Notes: generated from the sequence alone by a model not told the origin. 64,000 nucleotides of DNA from Chrysaora quinquecirrha (GCA_014526335.1 JACTAT010000044.1:1-64000); one strand, 5' to 3'; positions 1 through 10,605 are shown, counted from the stretch's first letter. Translations and numbers: made by a program.

Positions 1-19
1 CTCAGAATTCCAAAAGTAT

Positions 20-1060
20 TAAGAAAAGGGTCAAATTGAAGAAGGTTGCTTCCTTCATGTAACAAAAGTTTGTTTTTTGTTCCCATTTTCGGTCAGTGCT
101 TCCTGAAGCTATATCTTTAAGAATCTTTATTGTACTTGCGAATTCTTTGTGTTGAATCCACTTGATAGCTTCTCTTCAGCTTCTTGCAAATCTTCAACTT
201 TCATTACTTTCTGACGAACTTCTTTTTTTATGATTCCCATGACTATTGCTAGAATTCTCTTCATACAATACCAGCACCAGATATTCTTCTCGAAGGAGGC
301 TAGAACATAATTCTCTTCTTTTAAGGTTGTAACTTCTGTTACAAAGATCTTCTTACCTCCATGTCGTCTTCATTTATTTCAGTAGACACACTCTCTAATG
401 GAAAATTTCTTTCCAAATTCCATAAAAATTTTGGTCCCATTAGCCAGTCTTTGGCTGTTTTCCTGTTGTACCACGTGATGCATGATCAGCAGGATTATAT
501 CTCCATTGCCTTATATCAGTATGATCACAGATTATCTTCACTCTATTGGCTAAAAATCCATTAAATCTCTTCCTTTCGTTATTCAAATAACTTAAAACGA
601 TCTGAGAGTCAGTCCAGTAGAATTTTTTTACATCCATAATTTGGAGCTCTTTGTAAAGTAGATATCCAACTTTTGTAACCACAGTGGCAGCAGTTAGCTC
701 CATCCTTGGAATCGATGGTGCATCTTTAGGGACTACTCTTGACTTTCCCATTACAAGGGCACAATTTATTTTTTTCTCAGTGTCTTGAAAACGAAGATAG
801 CTTGCAACTCCATAACCAATAGTGCTTGCATCTGAGAAATGATGTAGTTGTGCTGATTTTACCTCACCAAACGATTGTGGTGTAAAGCTTCTATCAATCT
901 TTATATGATGCAAGACATCAAGATCTGCTCTCCATTTTTCCCATGCTGCTCGTTGTTCTTCTGACAATGGTTCATCCAATCCTCGCTTGTCAGCTGATAT
1001 CTCCTGCAAAATCCTCCTACCAGGAAGAAGGGGTTCAGTTTGTTCGAAAAAATCTGGCAA
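20..1060 (-). pseudogene. BEL/Pao retrotransposon pol fragment, RNase H region
   Basis: The open part (1060 to 440) carries the RNase H signature of BEL/Pao pol: HHFSDAS near residue 72, PRMELTAA near 118 and WTDSQIVLSYL near 150. Downstream, about 439 to 20 continues on the same strand as pol-like peptide (for example WLMGPKFLW, then ENYVLASFEKNIW) broken by stops and frameshifts. No protease, RT or integrase catalytic core is visible, so this is a truncated copy running off the window edge. The family call is from remembered motifs and is firm at superfamily level only. Confidence 0.8.
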
Positions 1061-1076
1061 ATCAAGGTTATCTTAA

Positions 1077-1484
1077 GCACCTAGCAGTACTCTGGATGAC
1101 GTCATAAGAAACAGAGCAAAGATTGCAGAGCTGAAAGCAAATACAGAATATATTGAAAAGGAGAAAAAGGCAGAAGCAGGGCTAGATGGAACAAAGCTAG
1201 AAAAAGAATTAGCTATAGCAGAAGCAGCTGAAAGGGTTCATAGAGCATTTTTAGAGGACAGTTATCGCTTAAACTCTCCTAAAAATTTAGAAGACAAAGT
1301 CTTTAGTGATAACCAGTTACAAATGAAATCAGAAGCACATATGGATTCTGCGAAAAAAGAAGACAAGCTATTTGATGGAGAAGAAAAATTCTTAGATGCC
1401 AAAGCTCCAAGCTCCAACATTTGTTCCAAAACTGATGCCATCCACAAGGCCACTCTCTTTGTGGCCTTGAGTCTAAACAAGTAA
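1077..1484 (+). pseudogene. Open gag-like coiled-coil frame without a start codon
   Basis: A frame of 135 codons is open between stops at 1074 and 1482, with no ATG near its start. The peptide is strongly charged and heptad-like (for example IAELKANTEYIEKEKKAEAG), as in the coiled-coil part of BEL/Pao gag proteins. It lies directly beside the pol relic but on the other strand, so the two cannot be one transcription unit as they stand. Either a local inversion or two separate insertions would explain this. Assignment to gag is an inference from composition. Confidence 0.4.
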
Positions 1485-1720
1485 AACCAGTAAGCTCTGG
1501 CAAGGATCCATTTTGGCAAGATCATCACGATTATCCTTGCTTATATCCCAGGTTAATGATCGTGATACGTTCCCCTAGAGAGTTCCTCTAGAGGGTTAAC
1601 TTGTAACTCATCATACTTTGAATGCTCCATAGCACAGCAACAAATAAAATTGTTTGAGAATAATAGAAAAATATATTTGAACTATCAAAACGTGGTCTCA
1701 AAAAGGAGCAATTTTATAAC

Positions 1721-1896
1721 TGTGGCGTTGTGGTGTAATCCAGCTGACTCGTGGTGTCAGAAGCTCAGTGTGGTCAGGGTTCGAGCCCAGCCACGGTAGC
1801 GTCACGGCCAGGGTCGAGGTCTCGATTAGTTAACCTACTACTGAGATCCTAGCGACTGGCGCTAAAACACCATTTCACCTTCACCTTTCACCTTAT
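1721..1896 (+). repeat. tRNA-derived SINE
   Basis: Positions 1731-1744 match a pol III A box (TGGTGTAATCC) and 1778-1788 a B box (GGTTCGAGCCC). The stretch GTGGC near 1722 can pair with GCCAC near 1791, as in a tRNA acceptor stem. A non-tRNA body follows and ends in short CACCTTT-type repeats at 1868-1894. There is no good anticodon arm, so it is a SINE and not a tRNA gene. Confidence 0.75.
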
Positions 1897-2433
1897 AACT
1901 AGCGCTTCAAAGGTATACAAAATGAATTATGTCATAGTCATAGACCTATAGATTTCAAGCGGAGTGGCATCTTGAAAATCAAATTATAACCGCGCAATTA
2001 ATTTTTAAACACAGATAAATATTGGAAAAATTTGCAACATCAAGTGAAGCTAAAATATTTCGAAAACGATGAGGGGGCACGTTCCTCAGTATCGTAAAAC
2101 CAAATAAGGCGTAAGGACAATTCGAAAAAACTCATCAATTTCATGCACAGTCATCTATCATCAATTCATAGATCAATGAAGCAACGGTTTTCGCTAGAAG
2201 AAATACAGTAAATGCAATAAGCTAACAGAATTAAGCACTAAAACGAAAACAACGGAAAAACGAAAGAATAAAGCAAATTGTGAACTACTTGCAAATATTT
2301 GTCCGTTCATGTCTTTCCTCGTATTATCAATTTATAGCGCTACAAAGTCAGTCTTAGCAAGGTAAATAACAACAGTTTCTGATTCATGCAACAAAAGCCT
2401 TCGAATAATGAATATTAAGTCAAGCATTTATTT
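1897..2433. other. No feature seen
   Basis: AT-rich sequence with no open frame of note, no long repeat and no recognisable TE motif. It lies between the SINE and the HECT relic and could be intronic. Confidence 0.4.
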
Positions 2434-2722
2434 GTGTTAGCACTCAATGAAGGCAAGAAAGGAGTTCTCTTTGAAAGGCACAGTGAAGAAAGCAAGAAAA
2501 TCACATGCTTCAGTGCAAACCTAGGCAATGGTGATTACAAATTGATACGACAAATAATTGCAATGTCCATAGTGCATGGTGGCCCAGCACCAGAGGTTTT
2601 TTCACCTGTGTTGAAGACAAGTTCAGAGTGGCTGGAGATATTGCTAAATGGTATGTTTTGAAAGGACAAGACCTGCTATTGAGGGCCTGAAAAAAGGACT
2701 GTCTACCTTGGGGGTATTGGAT
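2434..2722 (+). pseudogene. HECT-domain relic, part 1 (upstream of foldback insertion)
   Basis: The peptide includes KLIRQIIAMSIVHGGPAPE, which matches the conserved R-I-S-x-S-I-V-x-G-G-P segment of HECT-like domains of the G2E3 type. After frame changes near 2615 and 2660 it continues as VEDKFRVAGDIAKW and then PAIEGLKKGLSTLGVLD, ending exactly where the foldback element begins. HECT domains transfer ubiquitin to substrates. Here several frame changes and the insertion make function unlikely. Part 2 follows the insertion. Confidence 0.65.
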
Positions 2723-3700
2723 CGTAATTTATAAAAGTTAAAACAACCTGAAACGACCTGAAACCAGCTAAAACGAGCTGAAACAGCCTGAAATGAGCTG
2801 TCAAAGTCGGAATCGAGGCTGAAACGACCTGCTATTCTAGCAACAAAGTATAAAGGTCAAGGGAATCGTATGGTTCTTCATGCATTGTCACATTTGTTTC
2901 TTATAACAAAAGGAACATTTGTTAGTATCAAAGCAGCATCTTTCTGGGACGCTATTATGATTGATCACCAATCAGGTTAGCCATTGAAAAAATAACGAAT
3001 TGTAAGTGTGTTGAACTGAAATCAATTGATTTGATTTGCCGATCCAAAGATGATGACGAAATTAAATTTTCCAACTTCCTTTTCTTTCGTATTTGTAATT
3101 TAACAGCAGCAACCAAATTGCTATTAACAAGTCAAGGGGCGTTATTGTTTTTAAAATAGCGTCATATGATTTTTTGCTGGCTTTTTAAATTGGTAAAGTA
3201 AATTAGAATTTGCATAGATTTATTTCAGAATAGTGATAAAAGGAGGAAACATTTTCAGGCATATTTAAAAGATTTTTTCGTCTGAAACTCTTCAGAATGT
3301 AAAAGTCAGGAACAGACTGAGACAAATGACTGAATACAAATGAATTAGATGCGAATCAAACTCTTAGAAATTCTTTTCTGTAACGGAAATATCTCCTCAT
3401 CTTCAAAATGCTGCTTGGCTGCTTAGATAACAAAAACGAAAGAAAATTTAAAAGTTCGGAAATTTTATCTTGTCTGTGTTCTATCTGTGTTCCTTTGTTA
3501 TTAGAAAAGAATGCAACAATGCAAGAAGAACAATGTGATTCCCTTGACTTTTTTACTTCGTTGCTAGGATAGCAGGTCACTTTAGCCTCGACTCCAATTT
3601 TGATAGCTCATTTCAAGTCGTTTCAGGTTGTTTCACGTTGTTTCACGTTGTTTCAGCTGGTTTTAAGTCGTTTCAGCTAGTTTTAACTTGTATAAATTAT
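2723..3700. mobile_element. 978-bp foldback element with about 200-bp inverted ends and 10-bp target duplication (Mutator-like MITE)
   Basis: The left end (2723 to about 2920) is the inverted complement of the right end (about 3500 to 3700), with repeated GAAACGACCTGAAAC-type motifs and shared blocks such as CCTGCTAT(T/C)CTAGCAAC. The flanks are GGTATTGGAT (2713-2722) and GGTAATGGAT (3701-3710), a 10-bp target duplication with one mismatch. Removing the insertion and one flank rejoins the HECT frame. Long inverted ends plus a 9-11 bp duplication are typical of Mutator-like elements. No transposase is inside. Positions 3265-3330 hold a stretch related to the MITE end at 47938. Confidence 0.8.
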
Positions 3701-4189
3701 GGTAATGGATGCCATCAAAGAATATCTAGATGCCTTTAGGAAGATTTTTTGCCACCAAGGAAAAGCTTGTACTGTTGATTTTTTATGTGCAATGTTGGAA
3801 ATGAAAAGGAGTGAAGAAGGCTCCAACCATTTTGTTAGTGAAAACAAGGTCATTATGTACTGGAGGGACTCTCTACAAGACATTGAAGAAAATGAGTTTG
3901 AGAGTACTTTCAAAGAGCTACTGGCTTTCTGCACAGGCTTTGAGAAAGTACCCCTCTTGGCTTTCTTCCCAAGCCTATTCATAACTCAAATTTTCCAACA
4001 GCAAACACTTGTAGTAATGTTTTGAGGCTGCCTACATCATACAGTGACTACCCATCATTCAAACAAGGCATGGAATTTGCAATTAGAATCTGCAAAGGCT
4101 ATGATGTTTCCATAACGTCATTTTCAACTTTTCATGTACTTTGCTGCTCCTCTTACTTGAGAGTTGTCAGCAGAAAACCATCAAACTGA
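3701..4189 (+). pseudogene. HECT-domain relic, part 2 (C-lobe)
   Basis: The frame after the insertion gives AIKEYLDAFRKIFCHQGKA, then YWRDSLQDIEENE and LLAFCTGFEKVP. A one-base shift near 3950 moves the match to the next frame, which carries FPTANTCSNVLRLPTSYSDY. This is the HECT C-lobe with its catalytic-cysteine motif (LPTANTCxNxLxLP). The frame ends at TGA 4187-4189. The cysteine codon is preserved but the chain cannot be read through without correcting the shift, so this is a relic, or part of a gene whose introns I have not resolved. Confidence 0.7.
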
Positions 4190-4640
4190 ATAATATTTGC
4201 ATGCAAACATGGTATTATTTGAAAATTCAAAATTTGTTCTGTTGCTGTTACAGCTTGTTACGTTTCACTATAAGGATGTTTTATACTAAAACAGTGTGTT
4301 TTCCCTTCAGTACAGCACAATGTTAGAACAAACACGAATAAAAATAAATATTGTACCAGTTGAAATTTTAATATGAAATAACAATGACGTTTTGAACATG
4401 AACTCGTTATCAAGTTGTGAAATAACGGAATATATTACGTTATATAAAAATAATAGGGGTTCGAAAAATAGAAAAAAAGAAAAATAAAAAGAACGCAAGA
4501 TACAATGCCACATGATCTAAGTTAGAGTACATAAATTAAAGATAAGAACAATGCTTACTTAGTCCACCAGGATTCAGAGTTTTTTAATTATGAATAATTT
4601 TATTTTCTAAAGTTTTTCTTTTAATGGTGTCGTGAGATGC
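4190..4640. other. No feature seen
   Basis: AT-rich sequence after the HECT relic. Short open frames on both strands are low-complexity and match nothing I recognise. Confidence 0.4.
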
Positions 4641-4934
4641 TTATAAAATTCCAAGAAAGGACATGTTGGCAGTCGAATGATTGGGCAGGTTGAAGTGCTG
4701 TGAAATGTTGCTGTCGGGGTCGTTTTGATGTTCTTCTTCAAGGTGGACTTTGCTTCTTACATTCCTAAGGTGTTCTCCAAATCCGTTGTTGAGAAGATGT
4801 TTCACCAATACACGAGATGTTTCACCAATACACAAAACATTGCAGGAAGAGCAGACAGTACAATAAATCAAGCCTGACGAAGAGCAAGTGAAAGCGGATT
4901 TTACCTGGAATGACCAGTCTTTGTTAGTAATCAT
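4641..4934 (-). pseudogene. Penelope-like element endonuclease (GIY-YIG) fragment
   Basis: The 97-residue frame shows the Cys-rich lead-in and endonuclease core typical of Penelope-like and related retroelements: GLIYCTVCSSCNVLCIGETS, the FGEHLRNVRS helix, and the tail SQHFNLPNHSTANMSFLGIL. A reverse transcriptase is not found upstream. An 18-bp direct duplication (GAGATGTTTCACCAATAC type, about 4797-4836) disturbs the middle of the domain. Confidence 0.6.
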
Positions 4935-5807
4935 TGTCGACTGATTGATGTGATGGCATGTATTACTATGTATTTTATACTACTTTAATATTTATATTGA
5001 ACTACTTTAATGTTTTATTTAGTTCTGAGTGCAGAAAAAGATCTAGATGGTTAGGTCCTCTGAATAGGATTAAGATCAGTTAAAGGCAGTTGATCAGCAA
5101 CAATAAACCATATCCAGGCCATCTGCCAACAGTTATAATTGGTGGAAATGAAAATGTCTAGCAATAACCCTCCATTATTGAGTATTACAATTTGTTTGCA
5201 TAATCTGTTTCATTTTGTAACCAACTGACCTTACCAACTGATCTTGGCCATTTTGGTTTTCATTCTATTTTTGCTGCAGAAGTAGCTGTTTGTTAATATA
5301 TGATTTTGCAAGTCTACAAAATTTTCTTTATTTTCTTTATACTGGCCATTATACCTGCACAGATGAAACATGGGTGTGGTTACAAGAACCTCACCCTTTT
5401 GTATGACATTGCACCTGGAGCTGCCCTTGTTAAATTATTTTCAAATAACCACTGACTTACCATGTCTTTCAAATTTGAATTTGTGGTCTACTCCAGTTCA
5501 TCTTTAAGCTAGTAGTTAGAAAAAAACATTGGATCATTCACTCAAAAAAACAATGCGCAATCTGACTTTCTTTTCTCCATAAGAAACATGTTTAAGTCCC
5601 CAATTTTAATTTCATTGGTCTTTGCTGTCATAAACTCAGCATTCCACCATGATGATAGAAGTGTTTCAAGTCGTCTCTACACCTTGCTTGAACATAGGGG
5701 CCATATGGGCATGTTCAAAGAACAACTCTGGTTGAATACAGCTATTTCAGTCAAATGATGAAAGATGTTTGTCACTATGCACAACAATGACAATAGCGAT
5801 TATGACG
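4935..5807. other. No gene seen
   Basis: AT-rich spacer. I see no coding frame with recognisable motifs and no strong repeat. Confidence 0.35.
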
Positions 5808-6192
5808 GTGGTGGTTGAATGATGATGATGATGACCAATGTGATCATGACGCTGGTTGTGGTGGTGGTGGTACGGGAGTTTCTGGTGGTTGTAGTGATAT
5901 TGGTAGGCCTGGTTGTGGTGTTGGTGGTAGGTGTGGTGGTGGTGGTGGTGGTGGTCCTGATGATCCCATTTTTTTCAAACCTCTTCACACCTTCGATGAT
6001 GAAGATGGTGATGACGACAAGGATGATGATGATGATTATTATTATTATGATGGTGATGATGGCCATGAAGATGACTGATCATCATCATCATGACTCTGGT
6101 TGTGGCGGTGGTGATAGTGATGATGATGATGATGTTGGTCCTGATGGTGATAATGATGATGATGAAGATGATGATGATGATGATGATGACCA
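5808..6192. repeat. Mixed GAT/GGT simple-sequence tract
   Basis: Interrupted (GAT)n and (GGT)n arrays. Long open frames here encode only poly-Asp, poly-Val, poly-Met or poly-His and are by-products of the repeat. The 6049-6130 part matches 11036-11120 almost base for base, including non-repeat positions, so part of the tract was copied as a block. Confidence 0.85.
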
Positions 6193-6290
6193 TTAGCGTG
6201 AATGTATGTTCCTATGTTCCCATTCCCATGAAATTACAGACCTATATGAATACGCGCTCCTTGCTACATAACATTAGTCAATCAAGATGG

Positions 6291-7302
6291 CTCAGAATGG
6301 AAGCTACACGAGAGGTCCAAAGGCCAAACGCTGGACATTCAAATACAGGAACTATCCTGAGAATATCGAGGAAATGTTAAAGGCGAAAAAAATGAGTCAA
6401 GTTACCTTGTGGCGAAACCAAAGAGCCACAATGCAAATGGCTTGACGGGTATATGGTCTTCAAATGCCAGAAGCGGATGCATAAAGTGGAGCAAATATTG
6501 AATGTGGAGCATAGAAATGAATAGATACAAGTAGCACAGAAATCATTCCATCAAAGCAGAATATATTGCATAAGAACCCACAACTACTTTGAAATTGGAA
6601 CAGACGCTAGATTGGCCACACTGAACGACTCAATGCAAAAATATATCCATACCACCGGCAATAGAAATGCTCAATCGCCGCAAGCAAGGTGCAACCGAAG
6701 AGTCAATGGTGAAAGAGTTCGGAGAAGCCTGGCTTGTTCACCACCACAAAATAGACGCTAGCATAAAACATGATTGCATGGAACTTGTCGAAATGAAGTT
6801 GCAAGAAAAATTCAAAAAACTTGATCTAAGACTGTGGCAAAACAAAGTAATGAACCTTATACGTGGTCAAGGGCCAAGAATAATTACGTTTGTTGTGGAC
6901 GAGGACAGAAATTCTGGTAAAAGGTATCTGGGGAAATATATCATGGCGACAAAGCAAGCACTGTATCAAACATCTTCAGCGATCAAAGATGTGGCATATG
7001 CGTGGCAGGGAGAGAGATACATTGTATTCGATTTCACAAGAGAGACTGGTGAGAGAATCAATTACTGAACAATAGAGGCATTGAAGAATGGTGTTATTTT
7101 CAGCAATAAATACTCCAGCAAGACAAAGATGTACTCAATACCAATTATAGTATGCTTTATGAACAGAAGACCACTGGCAAAGAAATTCTCAAACAACCAA
7201 TATCAGCTCATTGTTCTACACCATAGCAAAGACGTGACTGAAAAAGAAATCTCGTATACCGTTGAAGACTGGAGGTCAGCTGACTTTGAAGAACCAGCTT
7301 AG
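6291..7302 (+). pseudogene. CRESS-DNA-virus Rep-like relic (endonuclease plus SF3 helicase)
   Basis: Rep proteins of circular single-stranded DNA viruses nick the replication origin and unwind DNA. Here the start (RWTFKYRNYPENIEE, 6330-6375) resembles the first rolling-circle motif region. After a frame change near 6400 there are degraded motif 2 (WLDGY where HLQG is usual) and motif 3 (YCIR where YCxK is usual). The helicase half is open from 6667, with a Walker A-like segment DEDRNSGKRYLGKY, a Walker B-like segment YIVFDF and a motif C region ending in VCFMNR. A TGA at 7066-7068 interrupts the helicase, and at least two frame changes and a TAG break the endonuclease half. No capsid gene, stem-loop origin or second copy was seen. 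It is best read as an old integrated copy or a TE-borne Rep. Confidence 0.75.
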
Positions 7303-7450
7303 TGGACAAGTTTATTCAGGTATCGTATGAATGTGCATTGTGTGTCAAAAATGTCATGTTTTCTAAAAAAGGTTGCTGTTGTTGTTATTGTTGTTGTTTG
7401 TAATCTATTTTTTGTTTCATCATAGTCATGTATCCTATATATTCTTATGC

Positions 7451-7784
7451 AGAATTTGGGCTTATTCTGGGCTTCTAACCTCACTTTGATGCACGTTTAA
7501 AAAGTATAGGTGGGCTTCTTGCCTCGTTATCATATCATCAATTTTATATAGAAATGTATAGGAAATTTGGGGAATTTGGAAATTTCTGGCCTCGTTCTCA
7601 AATATTACATTTGGGCTTATTTCACCTGGAAACAGGAAAACTTTATAGAGAATAAGCCCAAGCCCAAATTTCCTATACATTTGTATACAAAATTCACGAT
7701 ATCATAACGAGGCAATAAGCCCACCTATACTTTTTATACATGTATCAAAATGAGGTCAGATGCCCAGAAAAAGCCCAAAATTCA
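7451..7784. mobile_element. Hairpin MITE, about 334 bp
   Basis: The two halves are inverted complements. The left arm starts AGAATTTGGGCTTATTCTGG and the right arm, read in reverse, starts TGAATTTTGGGCTTTTTCTG. Both arms share AAAAAGTATAGGTGGGCTT and ATGTATAGGAAATTTGGG. No coding capacity. A target duplication is not clear by eye. Confidence 0.75.
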
Positions 7785-8040
7785 GTGAGTATGTATATCA
7801 AGTTGAATTTAAGACAAGAACCTAAGTATTCAGATTATATAAATTCAAGATCAGATAATTGATAATTGACAATAAAATCTATGACATTATTGAAGTAAAA
7901 CAAAGTCTGTCCACATGTTCTTTTGTATAGTTGTTGGAACTTGCTTGTTCTTGCTCTTCTTAACAATGCATTTGTTGTTCTACCGGAAGCAAATTTCAAA
8001 TTTTTATCTTTTACCATTGATGACTGTTTACCATATCAAT

Positions 8041-8938
8041 GTTTCTTTATTCCCTAGACCAACTGCACATCTTCTAAAGCACTAAATACCAAGAGACGCT
8101 TGTCGTTAACAACATTATCATTATCTATTGTATTACAAGAAGATATAGGCTGAATCTTTACTGTTTCATTGCAAGAAACTTTATTGGACGATTCAGGTGC
8201 TGCCTTTGTTATGAAATCGTGCAAAGAATTGTCCATTTGAATGCCATTATCTCCTCTGAGCTTTTTAATACATTCGTTCCCTTTCTCAGCCACCAATCTT
8301 GATCTTTTCTTTTGATAATGTATTCTTGCAACATTGGACGTATGCTTCTGATCCTGTGAAATCATGTCCCTTTCCTCTGTTGTTAAATTATCTGCACTTT
8401 CTGTCTCTATGATCTGTCTGTATCTTGTGGGATGAATGTACTTGCCAATAGCTTCATAAACCATCATGCCAATTGTGTTGTGAATTCTTGTGCATTGTGA
8501 TCCATTACAGTTAATCAACAGAAAATTACATTTCGGATTCAACAATGGCCTTACGTGTTTTGAATATGCATCAATGAACTCGTGCATGCATCGTCTATAA
8601 TCAGCAAATCAAATCCATACTTTTCAGCAGTTTTGAATTCTCTTTGATCTACGAATCCACTGTTTTTTTTAGCGTGCTGCAGCATCTCCATTGTTAAAAA
8701 TTGATACGTCTTTGGTCGTGTACGAAGGAAAAGAAAGGTTGCAATGAATCACGTCACAAACGTTAAATCTGCTGCTGTAACAGTTGAGCCATTGTCACTC
8801 TTGCATAAATCCAGAATCTTCTTGTAACGTTCCATGTGAAATGGTATGACTTTCTGCAAATCCTGCATAGATGCCCAATGTCCTTTACTTTCTAACGTGT
8901 CCATGTCTAATTGTTCACTCCACTGTACATGCATTTTA
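8041..8938 (-). pseudogene. Crypton-like tyrosine recombinase relic, C-terminal part
   Basis: The frame 8587-8054 contains YIHPTRYRQIIETESADNL followed by QDQKHTSNVARIHYQKKRSR, which fits the His-x-x-Arg and His...Tyr active-site pattern of eukaryotic tyrosine recombinases of the Crypton type. Upstream on the same strand are SEQLDMDTLESKGHWASMQD and, after frame changes near 8750 and 8590, EKYGFDLLIIDD. Several frameshifts make it inactive. It is separated from its N-terminal part by a LINE tail at 8939-9385. Family name is tentative. Confidence 0.6.
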
Positions 8939-9385
8939 GGTTAGGTTAGGTTCCGTCTCCGGTCCGGAGGTTGGATACAACACGCCACCACGCTGCTCTA
9001 CTTTCACATATTCTACTACATTCACTAAGATGTTTTCCAGTCCAAGTCTTAATGTTCTCCTCCCAGCTGATCCTCGGTCTTCCTCTTGGCCGCCTGCCTT
9101 CCACACTGCCCTCCATTACTTCTTTCAGGATTCCACTGTGTCTCTTAGTGTGACCAAAATAGCGTGCCTTCCTCTCTTTTACCATTCCCAGCACTGCAGT
9201 TCCTTGGATTCCCATCATGTGCAGCACTTGTTTATTGGTTATCTTTTTTGTCCACGGGATTCTTAGCATTCTTCTGTATGTCCACATTTCAAATGATGTT
9301 AACTTCTTCTCCATTGTCTTCGTCAGTGTCCACGTTTCTACACCATATAGAAGTGTAGACCATATATAGCAATTAAGTGCTATGA
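8939..9385 (-). mobile_element. 5'-truncated RTE-type LINE, 3' end, inserted in the Crypton-like gene
   Basis: The frame gives STLLYGVETWTLTKTMEKKL, SFEMWTYRRMLRIPW, YFGHTKRHSGIL and RRPRGRPRISWEE. This is the usual C-terminal tail of RTE and related endonuclease-RT proteins. The element ends in a short CCTAA-type tandem at 8939-8951, as expected of a 3' LINE tail. Both sides are flanked by pieces of the same recombinase gene, so the insertion is younger than that gene. Only about 450 bp were inserted, which fits incomplete reverse transcription. Confidence 0.8.
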
Positions 9386-10131
9386 ATTTCTTCGCTCTTT
9401 TCAGAAATATCTCGGCCACGCTGAAGTTGTTCAAAACACCAATAGACACCCCTTTGAATTTTCTGTACTCGATTAATTCCATCATTGCACTGATATAGCT
9501 TACGTTACCAGCATAGCCAATTGACTTCTCCTGGTCTAAGTTTTGTATGAAGTTGCTTATATGTTTGATAGATCCAAGGTAGTAATCAACACAATCATCA
9601 GTTGATATGTCAACTGATGTGTCTTCAATTGAAAAGTATACAAATTTTATTGCCCTTGAACAGATCTGATTTGCGTGTTATATCGTGCGTCCCCCACCAG
9701 TTGCACTACACATCCATTCTTTGAACTTCTCTGCAAATATAACTTCCCGCGCATTACAAGATAAGTAGTTACCTTTCAATGTCTTTTCTGGGTCTTCTTG
9801 CGCGGATTTTCTTTCCATGCAATATATCTTCAGGATAGTTGTCAAAGTAATAGTACCAAGTATGCGAATTAGTGATGTGTTTTCTGCATCCTCTTTGACT
9901 GCGAAATCCTTCATGTCTGCATTCTGCAACAGGATATTTGTATATGCCATCATGGTTTGGTGTCAGATGTAGCCTTCTCCGTATGCTAGCAGCTCCAGGA
10001 AAATTCTTCCACCGTTCCATTTGGACATAAAGTCCAAACTGATTGATACACTCAATAAGCCAGAATATATATATCTCAAAAATGCTCATTGGAAATCTAA
10101 GGTGAATTCGTGCAGGTCTTGGTTCGTGCAA
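9386..10131 (-). pseudogene. Crypton-like tyrosine recombinase relic, N-terminal part
   Basis: The first frame contains HEGFRSQRGCRKHITNSHTW, a C2H2-like segment that I associate with the N-terminus of cnidarian recombinase-like proteins. Further along, in changing frames, are FAEKFKEWMCSATGGGR, NQICSRAIKFVYFSIED and MELIEYRKFKGVS...NFSVAEIFLKRAKK, which reach the LINE junction at about 9385. The joining of these blocks with the C-terminal part is an inference from order, strand and abutting flanks. Confidence 0.5.
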
Positions 10132-10320
10132 ATATTCTATTGAAAAAACTTTGAAAAAGTGTTTTTACCTAAATATGGTTAATGAATTTCATATCCTTTC
10201 GTCTCGTCGTTCATGTTCCATAGTGTGCCATATAAGGTCATCAATGATCACATGTATCTAAAATCAACAACAACATCAACAAGGACTAGAATAATTAAAA
10301 TACTGATGATTGAAAGGATA

Positions 10321-10605
10321 TGATGTAACAATAGCTGTTGTTGTTACATCTATAATCTACATTGTTATCTTTTTATTTGAAAAAATACTGTTGATGTAAA
10401 GGCAATGATGTAACAATAGCTGCTGTTGTTATCTCTATTATCTACATTGTTATCTTTTTATTAAAGAAAATACTGTTGATGTAAAGGCAATGATGTAACA
10501 ATAGCTGCTGTTATTATCTCTATTATCTACATTGTTATCTTTTTATTTAAAAAAATACTGTTGATGTAAGAGAAGTTATGTAACAATAGCTGTTGCCGTC
10601 ACAGT
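10321..10605. repeat. 85-bp minisatellite, about 3.3 copies
   Basis: The motif TGATGTAACAATAGCTG recurs at 10321, 10406, 10491 and 10576 (last copy partial, starting TATGTAAC). The spacing is exactly 85 bp and the copies differ at a few positions only. Confidence 0.9.

Noticed and set aside
1721..1795. Functional tRNA gene
   Set aside because: A and B boxes are present, but there is no proper anticodon arm, and a SINE body and tail follow.
5815..6380. Long open frames on both strands over the GAT/GGT tract
   Set aside because: They encode homopolymer runs from simple repeats and have no gene context.
7081..7302. Independent small gene
   Set aside because: It is in frame with the Rep helicase upstream and separated from it only by one stop codon.
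8939..8951. Interstitial telomere repeat (CCTAA units)
   Set aside because: Only about two and a half imperfect units, placed exactly at the 3' end of a LINE, so it is the LINE tail.
10321..10605. CRISPR-like array
   Set aside because: The 85-bp units are contiguous with no unique spacers, and the genome is eukaryotic.
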